Notes: generated by a model not told the origin, from the letters alone. Positions 26,168 to 35,973 are shown, counted from the stretch's first letter. The stretch is 64,000 nucleotides of DNA from Aliidongia dinghuensis (GCF_014643535.1 NZ_BMJQ01000001.1:186001-250000), one strand, 5' to 3'. Numbers and translations are program-made.

Positions 26168-26845
26168 TCAACCGACGCTGCACAAGCGGTCGGGGCCGAT
26201 ATCCAAATGCAGGTGGTCGTGGTGCCAGCTGTTGCTGGCCGGTGTCAGCACGACCGAGAAATAGCGACAAGCGCCGAGCGCCACGGCATGCAGGAACCTG
26301 CCGCGCGGGCCCTCGTCGGTCCAGTCCTTTTCGACGTCGATGCGGGTGCCGTCGGCGAGCGTCCAGCCCGCGAGGTCGATCGCCTGGCCCCGCGCATGCT
26401 GGCTCAGGCGATGCCGGGAACCGGTCTCGACTCGGCAGGAATAGGCGCCAAAATTGCGTTCCGTGACGACCGGGTTACCCAGGATCTTGATGGCGTTCGG
26501 CTCGACCACCTCGCTCTCGAAGCGCATCAGCACGTCGGCCGTCTGACAGCTCATGGTCGCCGGTTGGTTCCAGCGAATCGAGAGGCCATAGGCGCGAATC
26601 GGCGTGTCGATCTGGCATGGGCCGACCGCTACCGGCTGTGGCGGGATCTGGTAGCTCATCCCGTGCTGGTTAAGGTCCGTGAGACAGGCCCGGCCGGAGC
26701 CGACTCGGGGCAGGAGCGGCCCAGGGCCGGGGGGCGGCGTCGCGGCGCAGGCGGCGAGCGCCGCGGCGAGGGCGAGGACGCAGGCCCGCCCCGTCCAGCG
26801 TCGCCAATTTCCTTGCCGTTCACGCCCGATCAAAATGCTGTGCAT
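26168..26845 (-). CDS. Extensin-like C-terminal family lipoprotein
   Basis: 225 aa. Lipoprotein signal peptide with lipobox-like ALAACAAT, a proline-rich spacer, then the extensin-like_C domain: CQIDTPIRAYGLSIRW, CRVETGSRHRLSQHARGQAIDLAGW and SWHHDHLHLDIGP. The SxHxxGxAxD and HxH motifs match M15-type zinc peptidases, so a cell-wall peptidase activity is plausible. Start ATG 26845 preferred. Confidence 0.88.
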   Translation of the reverse strand: MHSILIGRERQGNWRRWTGRACVLALAAALAACAATPPPGPGPLLPRVGSGRACLTDLNQHGMSYQIPPQPVAVGPCQIDTPIRAYGLSIRWNQPATMSCQTADVLMRFESEVVEPNAIKILGNPVVTERNFGAYSCRVETGSRHRLSQHARGQAIDLAGWTLADGTRIDVEKDWTDEGPRGRFLHAVALGACRYFSVVLTPASNSWHHDHLHLDIGPDRLCSVG

Positions 26846-26944
26846 CGCGCTCCCCGCCCGGTCGCGGCGGTCGATAGAACTGGGCAAAGGACTGGGCGCG
26901 CTCTAGTCTCGCGCACCCATGAGCCCGCATCGACCTGGAATGCC

Positions 26945-27961
26945 ATGCCATCGCAACCGCACGCTGTGAAGCCCTATGCCGCCACGTTCGGCGGCGCCAA
27001 GGTCCTGGTTGCGGGGGGACTGGGATTTATCGGTTCGAATCTGGCACTTCGCTTGATCGAGCTCGGCGCGCGGGTCACGATCGTCGACAGCCTGGACCCG
27101 GACTACGGCGGCAATTTCGCGAATATCGCCGGAGACGAGCCGCGACTCGACGTGGTCGTCGCCGACCTACGCGACCGCGAGCGCCTGCCCGAACTGGTCA
27201 GCGGCTGCCGCTATGTTTTCAACATGGCGGCGCAGACCGGCCACGTCGATTCGATGCGCCGGCCGATCAACGATCTCGAGATCAATGCCGCGGCCCCGCT
27301 CATGCTGCTCGAGGCCGTGCGCGCGGAATGCCCGGACGCGGTCGTGGTCTATGGCTCGACGCGGCAGATCTACGGCCGGCCGGAATATCTGCCGGTCGAC
27401 GAGCGCCATCCGCTGCATCCGGTCGACGTGAACGGCGTCAGCAAGCAGGCGGGCGAGGGCTTCCACACGCTCTACCACCAGGTCTACGGCCTCAAGACCG
27501 CGATCCTTAGGCTCACCAATACCTATGGCCCGCGCATGCGCATCCGCGATGCGCGCCAGACCTTTATCGGCATCTGGCTCAGGCGCGTGCTCGAGGGCGA
27601 CCGGTTCGAGGTCTGGGGCGGGCAGCAGCAGCGCGACCTCGCCTATGTCGACGATGTGGTCGAGGCGGCGCTCCTGGCGGCGGCCGTGCCGGCGGCGCAC
27701 GGTCGCGTCTTCAACATCGGCGGCGCGCCGCCCTTGAGCCTGATCGATCTCGCGAACGCGACGATCGCCGCCAACGGCGGGCAGGGCGGCTTCGACATCA
27801 AGGAATTCCCGGCCGAGCGCAAGAGCATCGATATCGGCGACTATTGGGCCGACGACAATCTCTTCCGCCGCACGACCGGCTGGTCGCCCGCGGTCGACCT
27901 CGCAACGGGTTTGAAGCGCTCGATCGACTATTACCGGGCGAACCTGGCGCGGTATCTCTGA
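26945..27961 (+). CDS. NAD-dependent epimerase/dehydratase (extended SDR)
   Basis: 338 aa. NAD motif [13 protein letters not shown], active-site Ser/Thr region [10 protein letters not shown]; where YxxxK is expected the sequence is [12 protein letters not shown], so the catalytic tyrosine is replaced by Asn/Gly region - unusual. Later motifs [10 protein letters not shown] and [15 protein letters not shown] are standard for nucleotide-sugar enzymes. Followed after 35 bp by a sugar aminotransferase; probably a nucleotide-sugar pathway for a surface glycan. Confidence 0.85.
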   Translation: MPSQPHAVKPYAATFGGAKVLVAGGLGFIGSNLALRLIELGARVTIVDSLDPDYGGNFANIAGDEPRLDVVVADLRDRERLPELVSGCRYVFNMAAQTGHVDSMRRPINDLEINAAAPLMLLEAVRAECPDAVVVYGSTRQIYGRPEYLPVDERHPLHPVDVNGVSKQAGEGFHTLYHQVYGLKTAILRLTNTYGPRMRIRDARQTFIGIWLRRVLEGDRFEVWGGQQQRDLAYVDDVVEAALLAAAVPAAHGRVFNIGGAPPLSLIDLANATIAANGGQGGFDIKEFPAERKSIDIGDYWADDNLFRRTTGWSPAVDLATGLKRSIDYYRANLARYL

Positions 27962-27996
27962 CGTTCAAACGACGCGGTGAAGAAAGGTCCTTGACG

Positions 27997-29097
27997 ATGA
28001 TCCCCCAGACCGATCCCAAGGCCGCCTATCTCGAGCAGCAGGCGGAGATCGACGCCGCGATCGCCCGCCAGCTCGCGAGCGGCTGGTACATCCTGGGCAA
28101 GGAGGTCGAGGGGTTCGAGGCAGCGTTCGCCGCCTTCCTGGGCCTTCCGCATGCAGTCGGCGTCGCGAACGGCACCGACGCGCTGGTGCTGGCGCTGAAG
28201 GGGCTCGGCATCGGGTCGGGCGACAAGGTCGCGACCGTCGCCCACACCGCCGTCGCGACCGTCGTCGCGGTCGAGCAGGCCGGCGCCGTGCCGGTGCTGA
28301 TCGACATCGATCCCGTGACCTACACGATGGAGCCGGCGGCGCTTGAGGCCGCGTTCACGGCCCATCCCGACATCAAGGCGGTCCTGCCGGTCCATCTCTA
28401 TGGCCAGCCGGCCGACCTGCCGGCGATCCAGGTGCTCGCCCAGCGGCACGGTGCGAAGCTCATCGAAGACTGCGCCCAGGCCCATGGCGCGAAGCTCGAC
28501 GGGCGCACGGTCGGCACCTGGGGCGATGCGGCCTGCTTCAGCCTCTATCCGACCAAGAACCTGGGGGCGCTGGGCGACGGCGGCGTGATCGCGACCGGCG
28601 ATGCGGCGCTCGCCGGGGAGCTGAAGGCGCTCCGGCAATATGGCTGGCGCGAGCATTACGTGAGCGACATCGTCGGCATGAACAGCCGCCTGGACGAGCT
28701 GCAGGCGGCGATCCTCCGGGTCAAGCTGACTGCGCTCCAGCGCTGGAACGCGCGCCGACGCGCCATTGCCGCCGCCTACGACGCGGGCCTCGCCGGGGCG
28801 GGCGTCAGCCTGCCGGCCGTGCGTCGCGGGGCCGAGCATGTCTATCATCAATATGCGATCCGTGCGGCCGACCGGGATGGCTTGAAGGCGCGGCTGCGCG
28901 AACGCGGCGTCGCGAGCAACATCCACTATCCGGTGCCAGTCCACCTGCAGGCGGCCTATCGCGACCGCCTCATCATCGGGCCGGCAGGCCTCGCCGAGAC
29001 GGAGCGGGCGGCCCGCGAGGTCTTGAGCCTGCCGATGTATCCGCAGCTCAGCGACGCGGCGGTCGAGCAGGTGATCGCGGCGGTGCGGGCCGGTTAG
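27997..29097 (+). CDS. DegT/DnrJ/EryC1/StrS-family sugar aminotransferase
   Basis: 366 aa. PLP lysine in [15 protein letters not shown], with [13 protein letters not shown] and [17 protein letters not shown], all family hallmarks. Transfers amino groups to keto-sugar nucleotides. AAGAAAGG precedes ATG 27997. Pairs with the epimerase upstream; no glycosyltransferase is adjacent, so this two-gene unit is an isolated amino-sugar step. Confidence 0.92.
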   Translation: MIPQTDPKAAYLEQQAEIDAAIARQLASGWYILGKEVEGFEAAFAAFLGLPHAVGVANGTDALVLALKGLGIGSGDKVATVAHTAVATVVAVEQAGAVPVLIDIDPVTYTMEPAALEAAFTAHPDIKAVLPVHLYGQPADLPAIQVLAQRHGAKLIEDCAQAHGAKLDGRTVGTWGDAACFSLYPTKNLGALGDGGVIATGDAALAGELKALRQYGWREHYVSDIVGMNSRLDELQAAILRVKLTALQRWNARRRAIAAAYDAGLAGAGVSLPAVRRGAEHVYHQYAIRAADRDGLKARLRERGVASNIHYPVPVHLQAAYRDRLIIGPAGLAETERAAREVLSLPMYPQLSDAAVEQVIAAVRAG

Positions 29098-29146
29098 GGG
29101 CTGCAGGGCCCCTGACCATTAAAGGGCGCGCGGACGGTTTGTACGT

Positions 29147-30046
29147 TCACACGGCAGCGCCGATTTCGCAGGCTTGAACGATCTTCGGGAGATAGCTCCG
29201 GCAGAAGTCCAGATATGTCCTGACGATGGTGGAGGGGTGGCGGTGGGGCGGATAGATCAGATTGATCGACCACTCGGGCAACGGGTACTGCGGCAGCAAC
29301 GGCACCAGGTGCTTCTCGCGGATGGGAGCTGCCGCCAGGAAGGGCGGCAGCTCCGTCACGATGTCGCCACTGAGCGCCCGGCGGCACAAGTGATGGTAAT
29401 CGTTGGTGGACAGCACCGCCTTGGGCTCGACCACCTGCTCGCCCAATTCCCATCGGGCCGGAACATCGATGCGCGACGCCCACACCGCACACGGGAAGCG
29501 ATGAAGTGCCACGGGCTCCTCCGGCATGCCGAAGCGCTCGACCAGCTTCGGACTGGCGACGAGAATATTACGAAAGGACAGAACGCGTCGCGCCACCATG
29601 GCCTCGTGAACGATCGCGCCGACGCGAAGGGCGACATCGATGCCATCCTCGATCAGGTCCATGCGACGCTCGGTTGAGTAGACGTAAACCTGTATGTCGG
29701 GGTAGCGGCGCTGAAAGGCGGCCAGCAAATCCCACCACGGCTCGAATGTCTGCGGCAACGACAGCCGCAGGCGTCCCTTCAAGCGCGCCTGGTCGCTGAC
29801 AACCGCGTGCTCGGCGTCCAGCAACGCCTCGATCCCACGGCTGGCGTGTTCGTACAGCCTCGTCCCGGCGTCCGTCAGTTTTGTGCCGCGTGCCGAGCGC
29901 TCCAGCAACTGCACCTTGAGTTGCCGTTCCAGCTCCCGGATACGACGGCTCAGCGTTGGAAGCGGGATTCCGAGACGGGACGCCGCCGCCGAAAGGCTGC
30001 CCGCCTGGACGACTGCGACAAACATGTGGGTGGCATTGAGATCCAT
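29147..30046 (-). CDS. LysR-family transcriptional regulator
   Basis: 299 aa. HTH MFVAVVQAGSLSAAASRLGI, PLPTLSRRIRELERQL; effector domain LRLSLPQTFEPWWDLLAAF, DVALRVGAI. AaeR/DsdC-like subgroup that often regulates a single divergent target. The divergent DUF1254 gene starts 114 bp away, with direct repeats between them. Inducer unknown. Confidence 0.9.
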   Translation of the reverse strand: MDLNATHMFVAVVQAGSLSAAASRLGIPLPTLSRRIRELERQLKVQLLERSARGTKLTDAGTRLYEHASRGIEALLDAEHAVVSDQARLKGRLRLSLPQTFEPWWDLLAAFQRRYPDIQVYVYSTERRMDLIEDGIDVALRVGAIVHEAMVARRVLSFRNILVASPKLVERFGMPEEPVALHRFPCAVWASRIDVPARWELGEQVVEPKAVLSTNDYHHLCRRALSGDIVTELPPFLAAAPIREKHLVPLLPQYPLPEWSINLIYPPHRHPSTIVRTYLDFCRSYLPKIVQACEIGAAV

Positions 30047-30058
30047 GCGAGAAGCCTA

Positions 30059-30110
30059 CCATATTTGATAGGCTAACTGTCATTCGCGGTCGTTCATCTC
30101 CATATTTGAT
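30059..30110. promoter_or_regulatory. Direct repeats CCATATTTGAT between LysR and DUF1254 genes
   Basis: CCATATTTGAT occurs at 30059-30069 and again at 30100-30110, 41 bp apart (four helical turns), in the AT-rich region between the two divergent genes. The first copy lies next to the LysR start. LysR regulators typically use two sites of this kind; candidate operator. Confidence 0.5.
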
Positions 30111-30160
30111 CGACATACAATGCTGCATATCGGAAGGACTCGCGTCACCCGGAAAGCACT

Positions 30161-31198
30161 ATGAAAAAAACCAGCAAGAGGAACTTGGCGGCCATGGCAC
30201 TCCTGATGGCGAGTTCCGTCGCATCGGCGCAGACGACTGCATCACCTGCTGAGTTCGTCACCGTCGAGAACTACAACCGCGCCCAGACCGATGTTAATTT
30301 CGCCGGGGTGGTCAAGAACGGCGGTTTCGGAAAATTTCGGCATGGCCGCGAGATTGCGCCTCCCACCCAGCAAGGCATTGTCCGGCCCAACCGCGACACG
30401 TTGTATTCGTTCGCGGTTGTCGACCTTGATGCCGGGCCGGTGTCGATTACGCTGCCGGATGCCGGCAAGCGCTTCATGGGGATGCAGGTCGTCAATCAGG
30501 ACCAATACACCCCGGCGACCTATTACGGGGCGGGCACTTACACCCTGACCAGGGAGATGATCGGCACGCGCTATGCCATTGCCGTAGTCCGTTTCCTCGT
30601 CGATTTCTCGAACAAGGTGGATGTCCACCAAGTCCACGCCTTGCAGGATGCGATCAAGTTCGGGCAGGAACGCCCCGGCACGTTCGAGGTGCCTCATTGG
30701 GATGAGGCAAGCCGCAAAAAGGTACAAGCAGCGCTCTTGCAGCTTGGGACCACGATCTCCGACACACGGCGCATGTTCGGCGCCAACGAAAGCGAGATCG
30801 ACCCGGTCAAGCACCTGATCGGAAGCGCCATGCTGTGGGGCGGCAATCCCGAGAAGGATGCCCTGTACCTGCCGATCACGCCGGCCCGGAATGACGGCAA
30901 AGCCGTTTACAAGCTGACGGTCGGGGATGTCCCCGTCGATGGTTTCTGGTCGCTCACCGTCTACAACGGCGAGGGCTATCTCCAGCCGAACCGGGACAAT
31001 GCCTATTCGGTGAACAGCCTTACCGCGAAAGAGGGCCCTGGCGGTTCAGTGACTATCCAGTTCGGCGGATGCGATGGCAAAATCCAGAATTGTCTGCCGA
31101 TCACGGAAGGGTGGAATTACACCGTGCGCCTCTTCCGCCCGCGAGCAGAAATCCTCGACGGCACGTGGCAATTTCCCTTGGCAGAGGCCGAGCGTTGA
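30161..31198 (+). CDS. DUF1254/DUF1214 exported protein
   Basis: 345 aa. Signal peptide (LAAMALLMASSVASAQT). DUF1254 region: ENYNRAQTDVNFAG, VRPNRDTLYSFAVVDLDAGPVSITLP, DQYTPATYY; DUF1214 region: DGFWSLTVYNGEGYLQPN, ITEGWNYTVRLFRPRAEILDGTWQFP. Periplasmic protein of unknown function, widely found in proteobacteria. Codon use and base composition are somewhat less GC-rich than neighbours, and with its LysR it may be a transferred pair. Confidence 0.9.
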   Translation: MKKTSKRNLAAMALLMASSVASAQTTASPAEFVTVENYNRAQTDVNFAGVVKNGGFGKFRHGREIAPPTQQGIVRPNRDTLYSFAVVDLDAGPVSITLPDAGKRFMGMQVVNQDQYTPATYYGAGTYTLTREMIGTRYAIAVVRFLVDFSNKVDVHQVHALQDAIKFGQERPGTFEVPHWDEASRKKVQAALLQLGTTISDTRRMFGANESEIDPVKHLIGSAMLWGGNPEKDALYLPITPARNDGKAVYKLTVGDVPVDGFWSLTVYNGEGYLQPNRDNAYSVNSLTAKEGPGGSVTIQFGGCDGKIQNCLPITEGWNYTVRLFRPRAEILDGTWQFPLAEAER

Positions 31199-31220
31199 AT
31201 CCGGTGTTGTGCGGCAAATC

Positions 31221-31802
31221 CTACGCCGGCCGTGCGAGCAGCCGGTCGAAGCTCACGGCGAAGAAATCGTCGAGCGGCCCGCGCGACTTCATGACCTTGG
31301 CGCCGATGACGGCGCCTTCCCAGGCATAGACGAGGAAACGGGCCAGCTGGTCGGGATCGTGGCGCGCGTCGATCTCGCCCTGCACCTGGGCCTGGCGCAG
31401 CACGACGCCGACTGCCGAGACCCAGCGCTCGAAGAAAGCCGCCATGGCCTCGCGCACGGCCGGGTTCGTATCGGCGATCTCGCCCCCGAAATTGGCGAGC
31501 AGGCAGCCCTTGGCGAAGTGCCAGCCTTCGAGCCGGTCGCTGAGGAACGCAAAATGCGCCCTGAGCCGGTCGATCGGGGGGACCGTTTCGTCGGTCAGCA
31601 GGTCGGGGCGGCTGCCCTGGCTGTACTGTTCCAGCACCTCTAGCGCCAGCGCCTCTTTGCTCGCGAAGTGATTGTAGAACGAGCCCTTCGGCACACCGGC
31701 GGCGTTGGTGATGTCCTGCACGCCGCAGCCGTTGAAGCCCTGGGCCTGGAACTGCTCCAGGGCTGTTTCGAGCAGCTTGCCGCGGACGCTGGGCCTGGGC
31801 AT
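31221..31802 (-). CDS. TetR-family transcriptional regulator
   Basis: 193 aa. TetR HTH: KLLETALEQFQAQGFNGCGV, TNAAGVPKGSFYNHFASKEAL; C-terminal ligand domain similar to the YcdC/NemR subgroup (GCLLANFGGEIAD). A nearby target is not obvious; the adjacent exported protein gene runs in the same direction. Confidence 0.9.
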   Translation of the reverse strand: MPRPSVRGKLLETALEQFQAQGFNGCGVQDITNAAGVPKGSFYNHFASKEALALEVLEQYSQGSRPDLLTDETVPPIDRLRAHFAFLSDRLEGWHFAKGCLLANFGGEIADTNPAVREAMAAFFERWVSAVGVVLRQAQVQGEIDARHDPDQLARFLVYAWEGAVIGAKVMKSRGPLDDFFAVSFDRLLARPA

Positions 31803-31853
31803 GGGCGCTTCCTCGATTGTGACTGGGTTCCTACCGTATCGGGCCGTCGCGGC

Positions 31854-32261
31854 TTAGTCGACGGCAGGGGCGTTGGCCGACACGCGCGTGATCTCGATGC
31901 CCGCGGCCGAGCGGCGGATCTGCAGCTCCTGCGGCTCAGCGCCGGCGACCGTCGGGACGGAGACGAGCTGGCTCTGGCCCGGCAGCAGGTGGGCGGAGAA
32001 GCGCACGATCGCGTGGTGGTCCTCGCCGCGGCCGGTTGCGTCGGGGATCAGCGTGTCGACGGTCGTGACGACCTGGCGGCCGTTGGCGTCGTCGACCCAG
32101 TAGGTCAGCGCCGACGCGCCGTTGCCGAGATCGGTCGTGCGCGCGGTTGCCGGCTTGGCGAGTTCGTTGTTGCCGGCGGTCGAAGGGGCGGCAAGGGCGG
32201 TGCCCGCCGCGAACAGCAGGCCGGCGGCGAAGGCGAGGGCGTGTTTGCGATCGAAGGACAT
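31854..32261 (-). CDS. Small exported hypothetical protein
   Basis: 135 aa with signal peptide (LAFAAGLLFAAGTALAAP). The mature part is beta-rich with LTYWVDDANGRQVVTTVDTL and PQELQIRRSAAGIEITRV. Unknown family. Upstream of and in the same direction as the TetR gene, 51 bp away. Confidence 0.7.
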   Translation of the reverse strand: MSFDRKHALAFAAGLLFAAGTALAAPSTAGNNELAKPATARTTDLGNGASALTYWVDDANGRQVVTTVDTLIPDATGRGEDHHAIVRFSAHLLPGQSQLVSVPTVAGAEPQELQIRRSAAGIEITRVSANAPAVD

Positions 32262-32361
32262 GGCGAACCTTGAAGGCTAGGCGTTACGGTCAACGGTGAT
32301 GAATATGACCGGTCGTCTTAAGTCTTCAAGGGGCCGCTTGGCGATTTTTCGGATGCCTCGT

Positions 32362-33594
32362 TCAGGCGGCGCTCGGGGCGGCACCATAGCGCCGCCAGGC
32401 GAAGAAGCCGATGCCGGCGAGGCCGGCCAGCATGGTGGCGGCCCCTAAGCCCATGATCGTGGTGGCAAGTCCCAGATGATCGAACAGGACGGGGGCGGCC
32501 AGATAGCCCAGGAACATGCCGGCGAATTCGACGCACATGCGCATGCGAAAGACCTGGGCCAAGCGGTGCGGTGCAAAGCTGGTCTGCAGCAGATGCAACA
32601 TGGCGAGGTCGCCCAAGGGGCCGTTGAGCGCGGTCAAGCCGGCAACGACCATGAGCCAGGCTTGGCCCTGGCAGAGCGGCAGGGCCAGGATGCCGAGGCC
32701 GAACACGATCTTGGAGCCGATGAGGCGCAGCGCCGGCCGGCCTGGTCCGAGGCTGGCCAGGATCAGGTTGGACGCGACGTTGCCGATGCCGTAGGCCGTC
32801 ATCATCAGGCCGTAGCTCGTCAGCGGATCCTCGCTGGTCTCACGCAGATAGAGCACCATGCCCAGCAGATAGTCGGCCGCCCAGGCGCTGTTGGCGACAA
32901 GGCTGCCCAGGAGACCGTAGATCACGACGGGGTGGCCCCGGACTGCGCGGAAGCCGCCGACGACACTGTCGATCACCGCTGCGGCGCCGGTCGCGGCCCG
33001 ATGCGCCGGCTCGGCGCCAAGGCGCCTCGTCACCCAGCGCACGGCGAGCGCCGACAGCACGAAGGTCGCCGCCGTCACCGCGAAGAACTGGCCGGTCGGC
33101 AGCACGCCGTTGACCAGCGCGATCAGGCTCGGCCCCATGATGCGCGCCATGCGCTTGGTCGCGTCGAACAGGCCATTGGTCGCGTGACGCAGCGTGGGAT
33201 CGGGCGCGAGGGCCGGCAGCGTCGCCTGCAGCGACGGATCGAAGCTCGCCGTGACGAGCGACACGGCGCCGGCAATGGCGACGAGCAGCGGCAGGCTCAT
33301 GAGGTGGGCGAGGCCGGCGAGCGACAGCACCAGCACGAGCGCCGCCCGCATGAGGTCGGCCGCGATCATGGTTGTGCCATGGCGCCAGCGGTCGGTCACG
33401 ATGCCGCCGAACAGGCTGCCGGTGAACAGGCCGCCGGCCTGGAGCGCCGAGAGATAGCCCGCATCCCGGCCGATCAGGTCGGCCGCGACCCAGACGACGG
33501 CAACCGCGTAGAACTCCGCCCCCGTGGCCGCCAGCACCTGGCCGGTCCAGAGCGCGGCGATGGGACGGCGGGATAGCGGCGACAGGACGAACAT
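32362..33594 (-). CDS. MFS transporter
   Basis: 410 aa with about twelve membrane segments; loop 2-3 motif GGIVTDRWRHGTTM and repeat half starting near residue 210. Resembles the enterobactin exporter-like/MFS_3 group of inner-membrane exporters. Substrate unknown. Monocistronic. Confidence 0.88.
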   Translation of the reverse strand: MFVLSPLSRRPIAALWTGQVLAATGAEFYAVAVVWVAADLIGRDAGYLSALQAGGLFTGSLFGGIVTDRWRHGTTMIAADLMRAALVLVLSLAGLAHLMSLPLLVAIAGAVSLVTASFDPSLQATLPALAPDPTLRHATNGLFDATKRMARIMGPSLIALVNGVLPTGQFFAVTAATFVLSALAVRWVTRRLGAEPAHRAATGAAAVIDSVVGGFRAVRGHPVVIYGLLGSLVANSAWAADYLLGMVLYLRETSEDPLTSYGLMMTAYGIGNVASNLILASLGPGRPALRLIGSKIVFGLGILALPLCQGQAWLMVVAGLTALNGPLGDLAMLHLLQTSFAPHRLAQVFRMRMCVEFAGMFLGYLAAPVLFDHLGLATTIMGLGAATMLAGLAGIGFFAWRRYGAAPSAA

Positions 33595-33696
33595 GGGGCG
33601 GCTCGAACGCTGCTTTCGATTGGCCGCAGCATGCCCATGCGGCGCCGGCCCGACCAGCCGCAGAAGCCGGCAGAGCGACTTTCAAAAATGAAAAGC

Positions 33697-34029
33697 TTAG
33701 GCTCGGAACATCACGAAGATGCCGCTGCCGATCAGCAGGAGCCCGGCCCAGTGGTGCCAGGTGAGCGGCTCTCGCCACAAGAGATGGGCCAGGATCGCCA
33801 CGATGCCGTAGCTGATCGAGACGCTGGGATAAGCGAGCGAGACCGGCAGCTTCTTGATCGCGACGATGTAGGTGATCGCCGCCAGGAAATAGATGCCGAA
33901 GCCGCCGATGGTCCAGGGCGACAGGAACTGCGCCAAGCCCTCGCCCGAGTTCTCGGCGCCGGTCTTGAGCACGACCTGGCCGGCCACCCCCAGCAGGATG
34001 GCGAGGCCGAGCCACAGATAGGGCGGCAT
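33697..34029 (-). CDS. SMR/EamA-type small flippase-like membrane protein (ArnE/F-like)
   Basis: 110 aa, four hydrophobic helices starting LWLGLAILLGVAGQVVLKTG and ending LLLIGSGIFVMFRA; LPVSLAYPSVSISYGIVAILA is typical of the SMR fold. ATG 34029 overlaps the stop of the GT2 gene by one base. With GT2 and a GT39 glycosyltransferase it is a plausible lipid-linked sugar flippase; drug export is less likely. Confidence 0.82.
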   Translation of the reverse strand: MPPYLWLGLAILLGVAGQVVLKTGAENSGEGLAQFLSPWTIGGFGIYFLAAITYIVAIKKLPVSLAYPSVSISYGIVAILAHLLWREPLTWHHWAGLLLIGSGIFVMFRA

Positions 34030-35042
34030 CAGGCGCGCTTCACAAGCTTGTGGGCGGGGGCGGCCGTGCCCATCGGGGCGTCCGACCGCCACGCCTCGCG
34101 CACGATGAATTGCGGCTTGCGGTTCGCGGTCAGGAACAGGCGGCCCAGATATTCGCCGACGATGCCGAGGATCATGAGCTGCACGCCCGAGAGCAGGAGG
34201 ACCGCGGCCATGATCGAGCCCCAGCCGCGCGGCGTCGAGCTCATGACCAGCGCTTCGATCACCACGAAGACCGTGGCAATGCCGCCCAAGATGGACAAGC
34301 TCATGCCGGTCACGGTCGAGATGCGGAGCGGCATGACCGAGAAATTGACGAACATGTTCATCCAGAGGCGCACGAGCCGGCGCATCGTGTAATTGCTGCG
34401 GCCCTCGGCGCGCGGCAGGTGCTTGACCTCGATCCGCTCGATGCGCTGGGTCACCTGCAGGATGAGCCCGTCGATATAGGCGAACGGGCCCTCGTAGGCG
34501 AGGATCTGGCTGACCAGGAACCGGTTCATGCAGCGGAAGCTCGAAAGATAGAGCCCCTTGGGCTTGTCCAGGAGCAGGTCGGCCACCCAGTTGGTGAACT
34601 GGCTGCCCCAGTTGCGCCAGGTCGCATGCTCCTTGCTGCGATAATAGGTGTAGGCGACGTCGGCGCCGGTCGTCTGGGCGTGGGCGAGCAGTTTCAGCAC
34701 CTCCGACGGCGGGTTCTGCAGGTCGTCATCCATGGTGATGACGTACTGTCCGCGCACGTGATGGAGCCCGGCCATGACCGCGTTGTGCTCGCCGAAGTTC
34801 CGCGCGAGATCGACGACGGTCAGCGGCACCTTGCAGGTCGCGAGCAGTCCGCGGCAGACGGCGAGGCTGTTGTCCGGGCTGCCGTCCACCACCAGTACGA
34901 TCTCGAGCCCGCCCGGCACTTCCAGGTCCTGGAGCGCCTCGACCAGGTGGCCCACCGAATTGGCGCCGTTGTAGACGGGCACGACGATGCTCAAGGCGGG
35001 GCCCTCCTCGGTCTGGATCGTCGTGTTCACATTGTCAGTCAT
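34029..35042 (-). CDS. GT2 polyprenyl-phosphate glycosyltransferase (ArnC/GtrB-like)
   Basis: 337 aa. GT-A domain LSIVVPVYNGANSVGHLVEAL, DxD in ITMDDDLQNPP, then two C-terminal membrane segments (ISTVTGMSLSILGGIATVFV and IMAAVLLLSGVQLMILGIV). Transfers a sugar to undecaprenyl phosphate on the cytoplasmic face. ATG 35042 chosen; upstream frame overlaps the methyltransferase. It sits between the flippase and the methyltransferase. Confidence 0.9.
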   Translation of the reverse strand: MTDNVNTTIQTEEGPALSIVVPVYNGANSVGHLVEALQDLEVPGGLEIVLVVDGSPDNSLAVCRGLLATCKVPLTVVDLARNFGEHNAVMAGLHHVRGQYVITMDDDLQNPPSEVLKLLAHAQTTGADVAYTYYRSKEHATWRNWGSQFTNWVADLLLDKPKGLYLSSFRCMNRFLVSQILAYEGPFAYIDGLILQVTQRIERIEVKHLPRAEGRSNYTMRRLVRLWMNMFVNFSVMPLRISTVTGMSLSILGGIATVFVVIEALVMSSTPRGWGSIMAAVLLLSGVQLMILGIVGEYLGRLFLTANRKPQFIVREAWRSDAPMGTAAPAHKLVKRA

Positions 35043-35050
35043 GCTTACCG

Positions 35051-35791
35051 TCAACCATGCTTGATCGCCACCGCGAGCACCGAGCCGCCGAACGGCAGCG
35101 CGATCCCGCATCGCAGGAGAAGATTTTCGATCCCCATTGCGGACCGGAACAAAAATTCGATCGGCGCCGGGAGCAGCGCCACGTCGCTCGCCGCGCCCTC
35201 CGTCTTCACGAGCTTACGGCGCAGCACCATGAGCGGGAAGAGCAGGGAGTTCCAGTAGGTCGTGTGCACCTGGGCAAAGCCGGCCGCGCGCAGCCGCGTC
35301 CGGATGCGTGTCGCGGTATAGCGCCGGGCGGTGTGGACCGCACGGTCGTGCGCTGAGAACATCCAGTCGTAGGCCGGCAGGTTCAGCAGCAGGGCGCCGC
35401 CCGGTTCGAGGCAGCGGTGAAGGTCGGCAAGCGCCTGCGTCTCGTCAACCGCGCGGTGATAGAGCACATCGGCACTGAAGATGGTGCCCAGGCTGTCGGT
35501 TGCGAACGGCAGGGCATTGATCGAGCCGACGCAGACGGGGATCGCCGCCCTCGCTGCGGCGAGCTCTGCCGCGACCGGATCGAGATCCATACCGATGCGG
35601 TCGAGTGCCGGCTGCGCCTGGCCGAGCTTGGCCAGGAACCCGCCGGTGCCGCAACCGGCATCGAGCACCTTCGAGCCCGGCCGTACTCGGCCAGCCCGGC
35701 GGAACACCGTCAGAAGATTGGCGTGGAGGCCGCGATACCACCACATCCGCTCTTCGACGGCGTGCATCTTCTCGTATTCGATGCGGTCCAT
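35051..35791 (-). CDS. SAM-dependent class I methyltransferase
   Basis: 246 aa. Motif I VLDAGCGTGGFLAKLG, then IGMDLDPVAAELA, post-I and motif III region LEPGGALLLNLPAY. N-terminal EKMHAVEERMWWYRGLH resembles methyltransferases of cell-surface and membrane biosynthesis gene clusters. Ends 8 bp before the GT2 start, so it is in the same operon. Substrate unknown, possibly a lipid-linked sugar. Confidence 0.88.
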   Translation of the reverse strand: MDRIEYEKMHAVEERMWWYRGLHANLLTVFRRAGRVRPGSKVLDAGCGTGGFLAKLGQAQPALDRIGMDLDPVAAELAAARAAIPVCVGSINALPFATDSLGTIFSADVLYHRAVDETQALADLHRCLEPGGALLLNLPAYDWMFSAHDRAVHTARRYTATRIRTRLRAAGFAQVHTTYWNSLLFPLMVLRRKLVKTEGAASDVALLPAPIEFLFRSAMGIENLLLRCGIALPFGGSVLAVAIKHG

Positions 35792-35823
35792 GGGGGCCCG
35801 GTGGCTTGTCCTCTAGCTGGATT

Positions 35824-35962
35824 TCTCTCGCCCGCGTGAGCGGGAGAGGGAGGGGACCCGGCCCGCCAGGGCCGGGGAGGGTGAGGGTGAGGGTCTTTCC
35901 TGCGGCGCGCCCCTCACCCGCCTCGCTTGCGCTCGGCACCCTCTCCCGCAAGCGGGCGAGGG
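35824..35962. repeat. Dispersed palindromic repeat of a second type
   Basis: Ends CTCGCCCGCGTGAGCGGGAG and the near-complement CTCCCGCAAGCGGGCGAG, with internal GGGAGGGTGAGGGTGAGGGTC and CCCCTCACCC. This is a common intergenic repeat type in proteobacteria. It separates the GT39 gene from the methyltransferase operon. Confidence 0.75.
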
Positions 35963-35973
35963 TTGATACGTCC

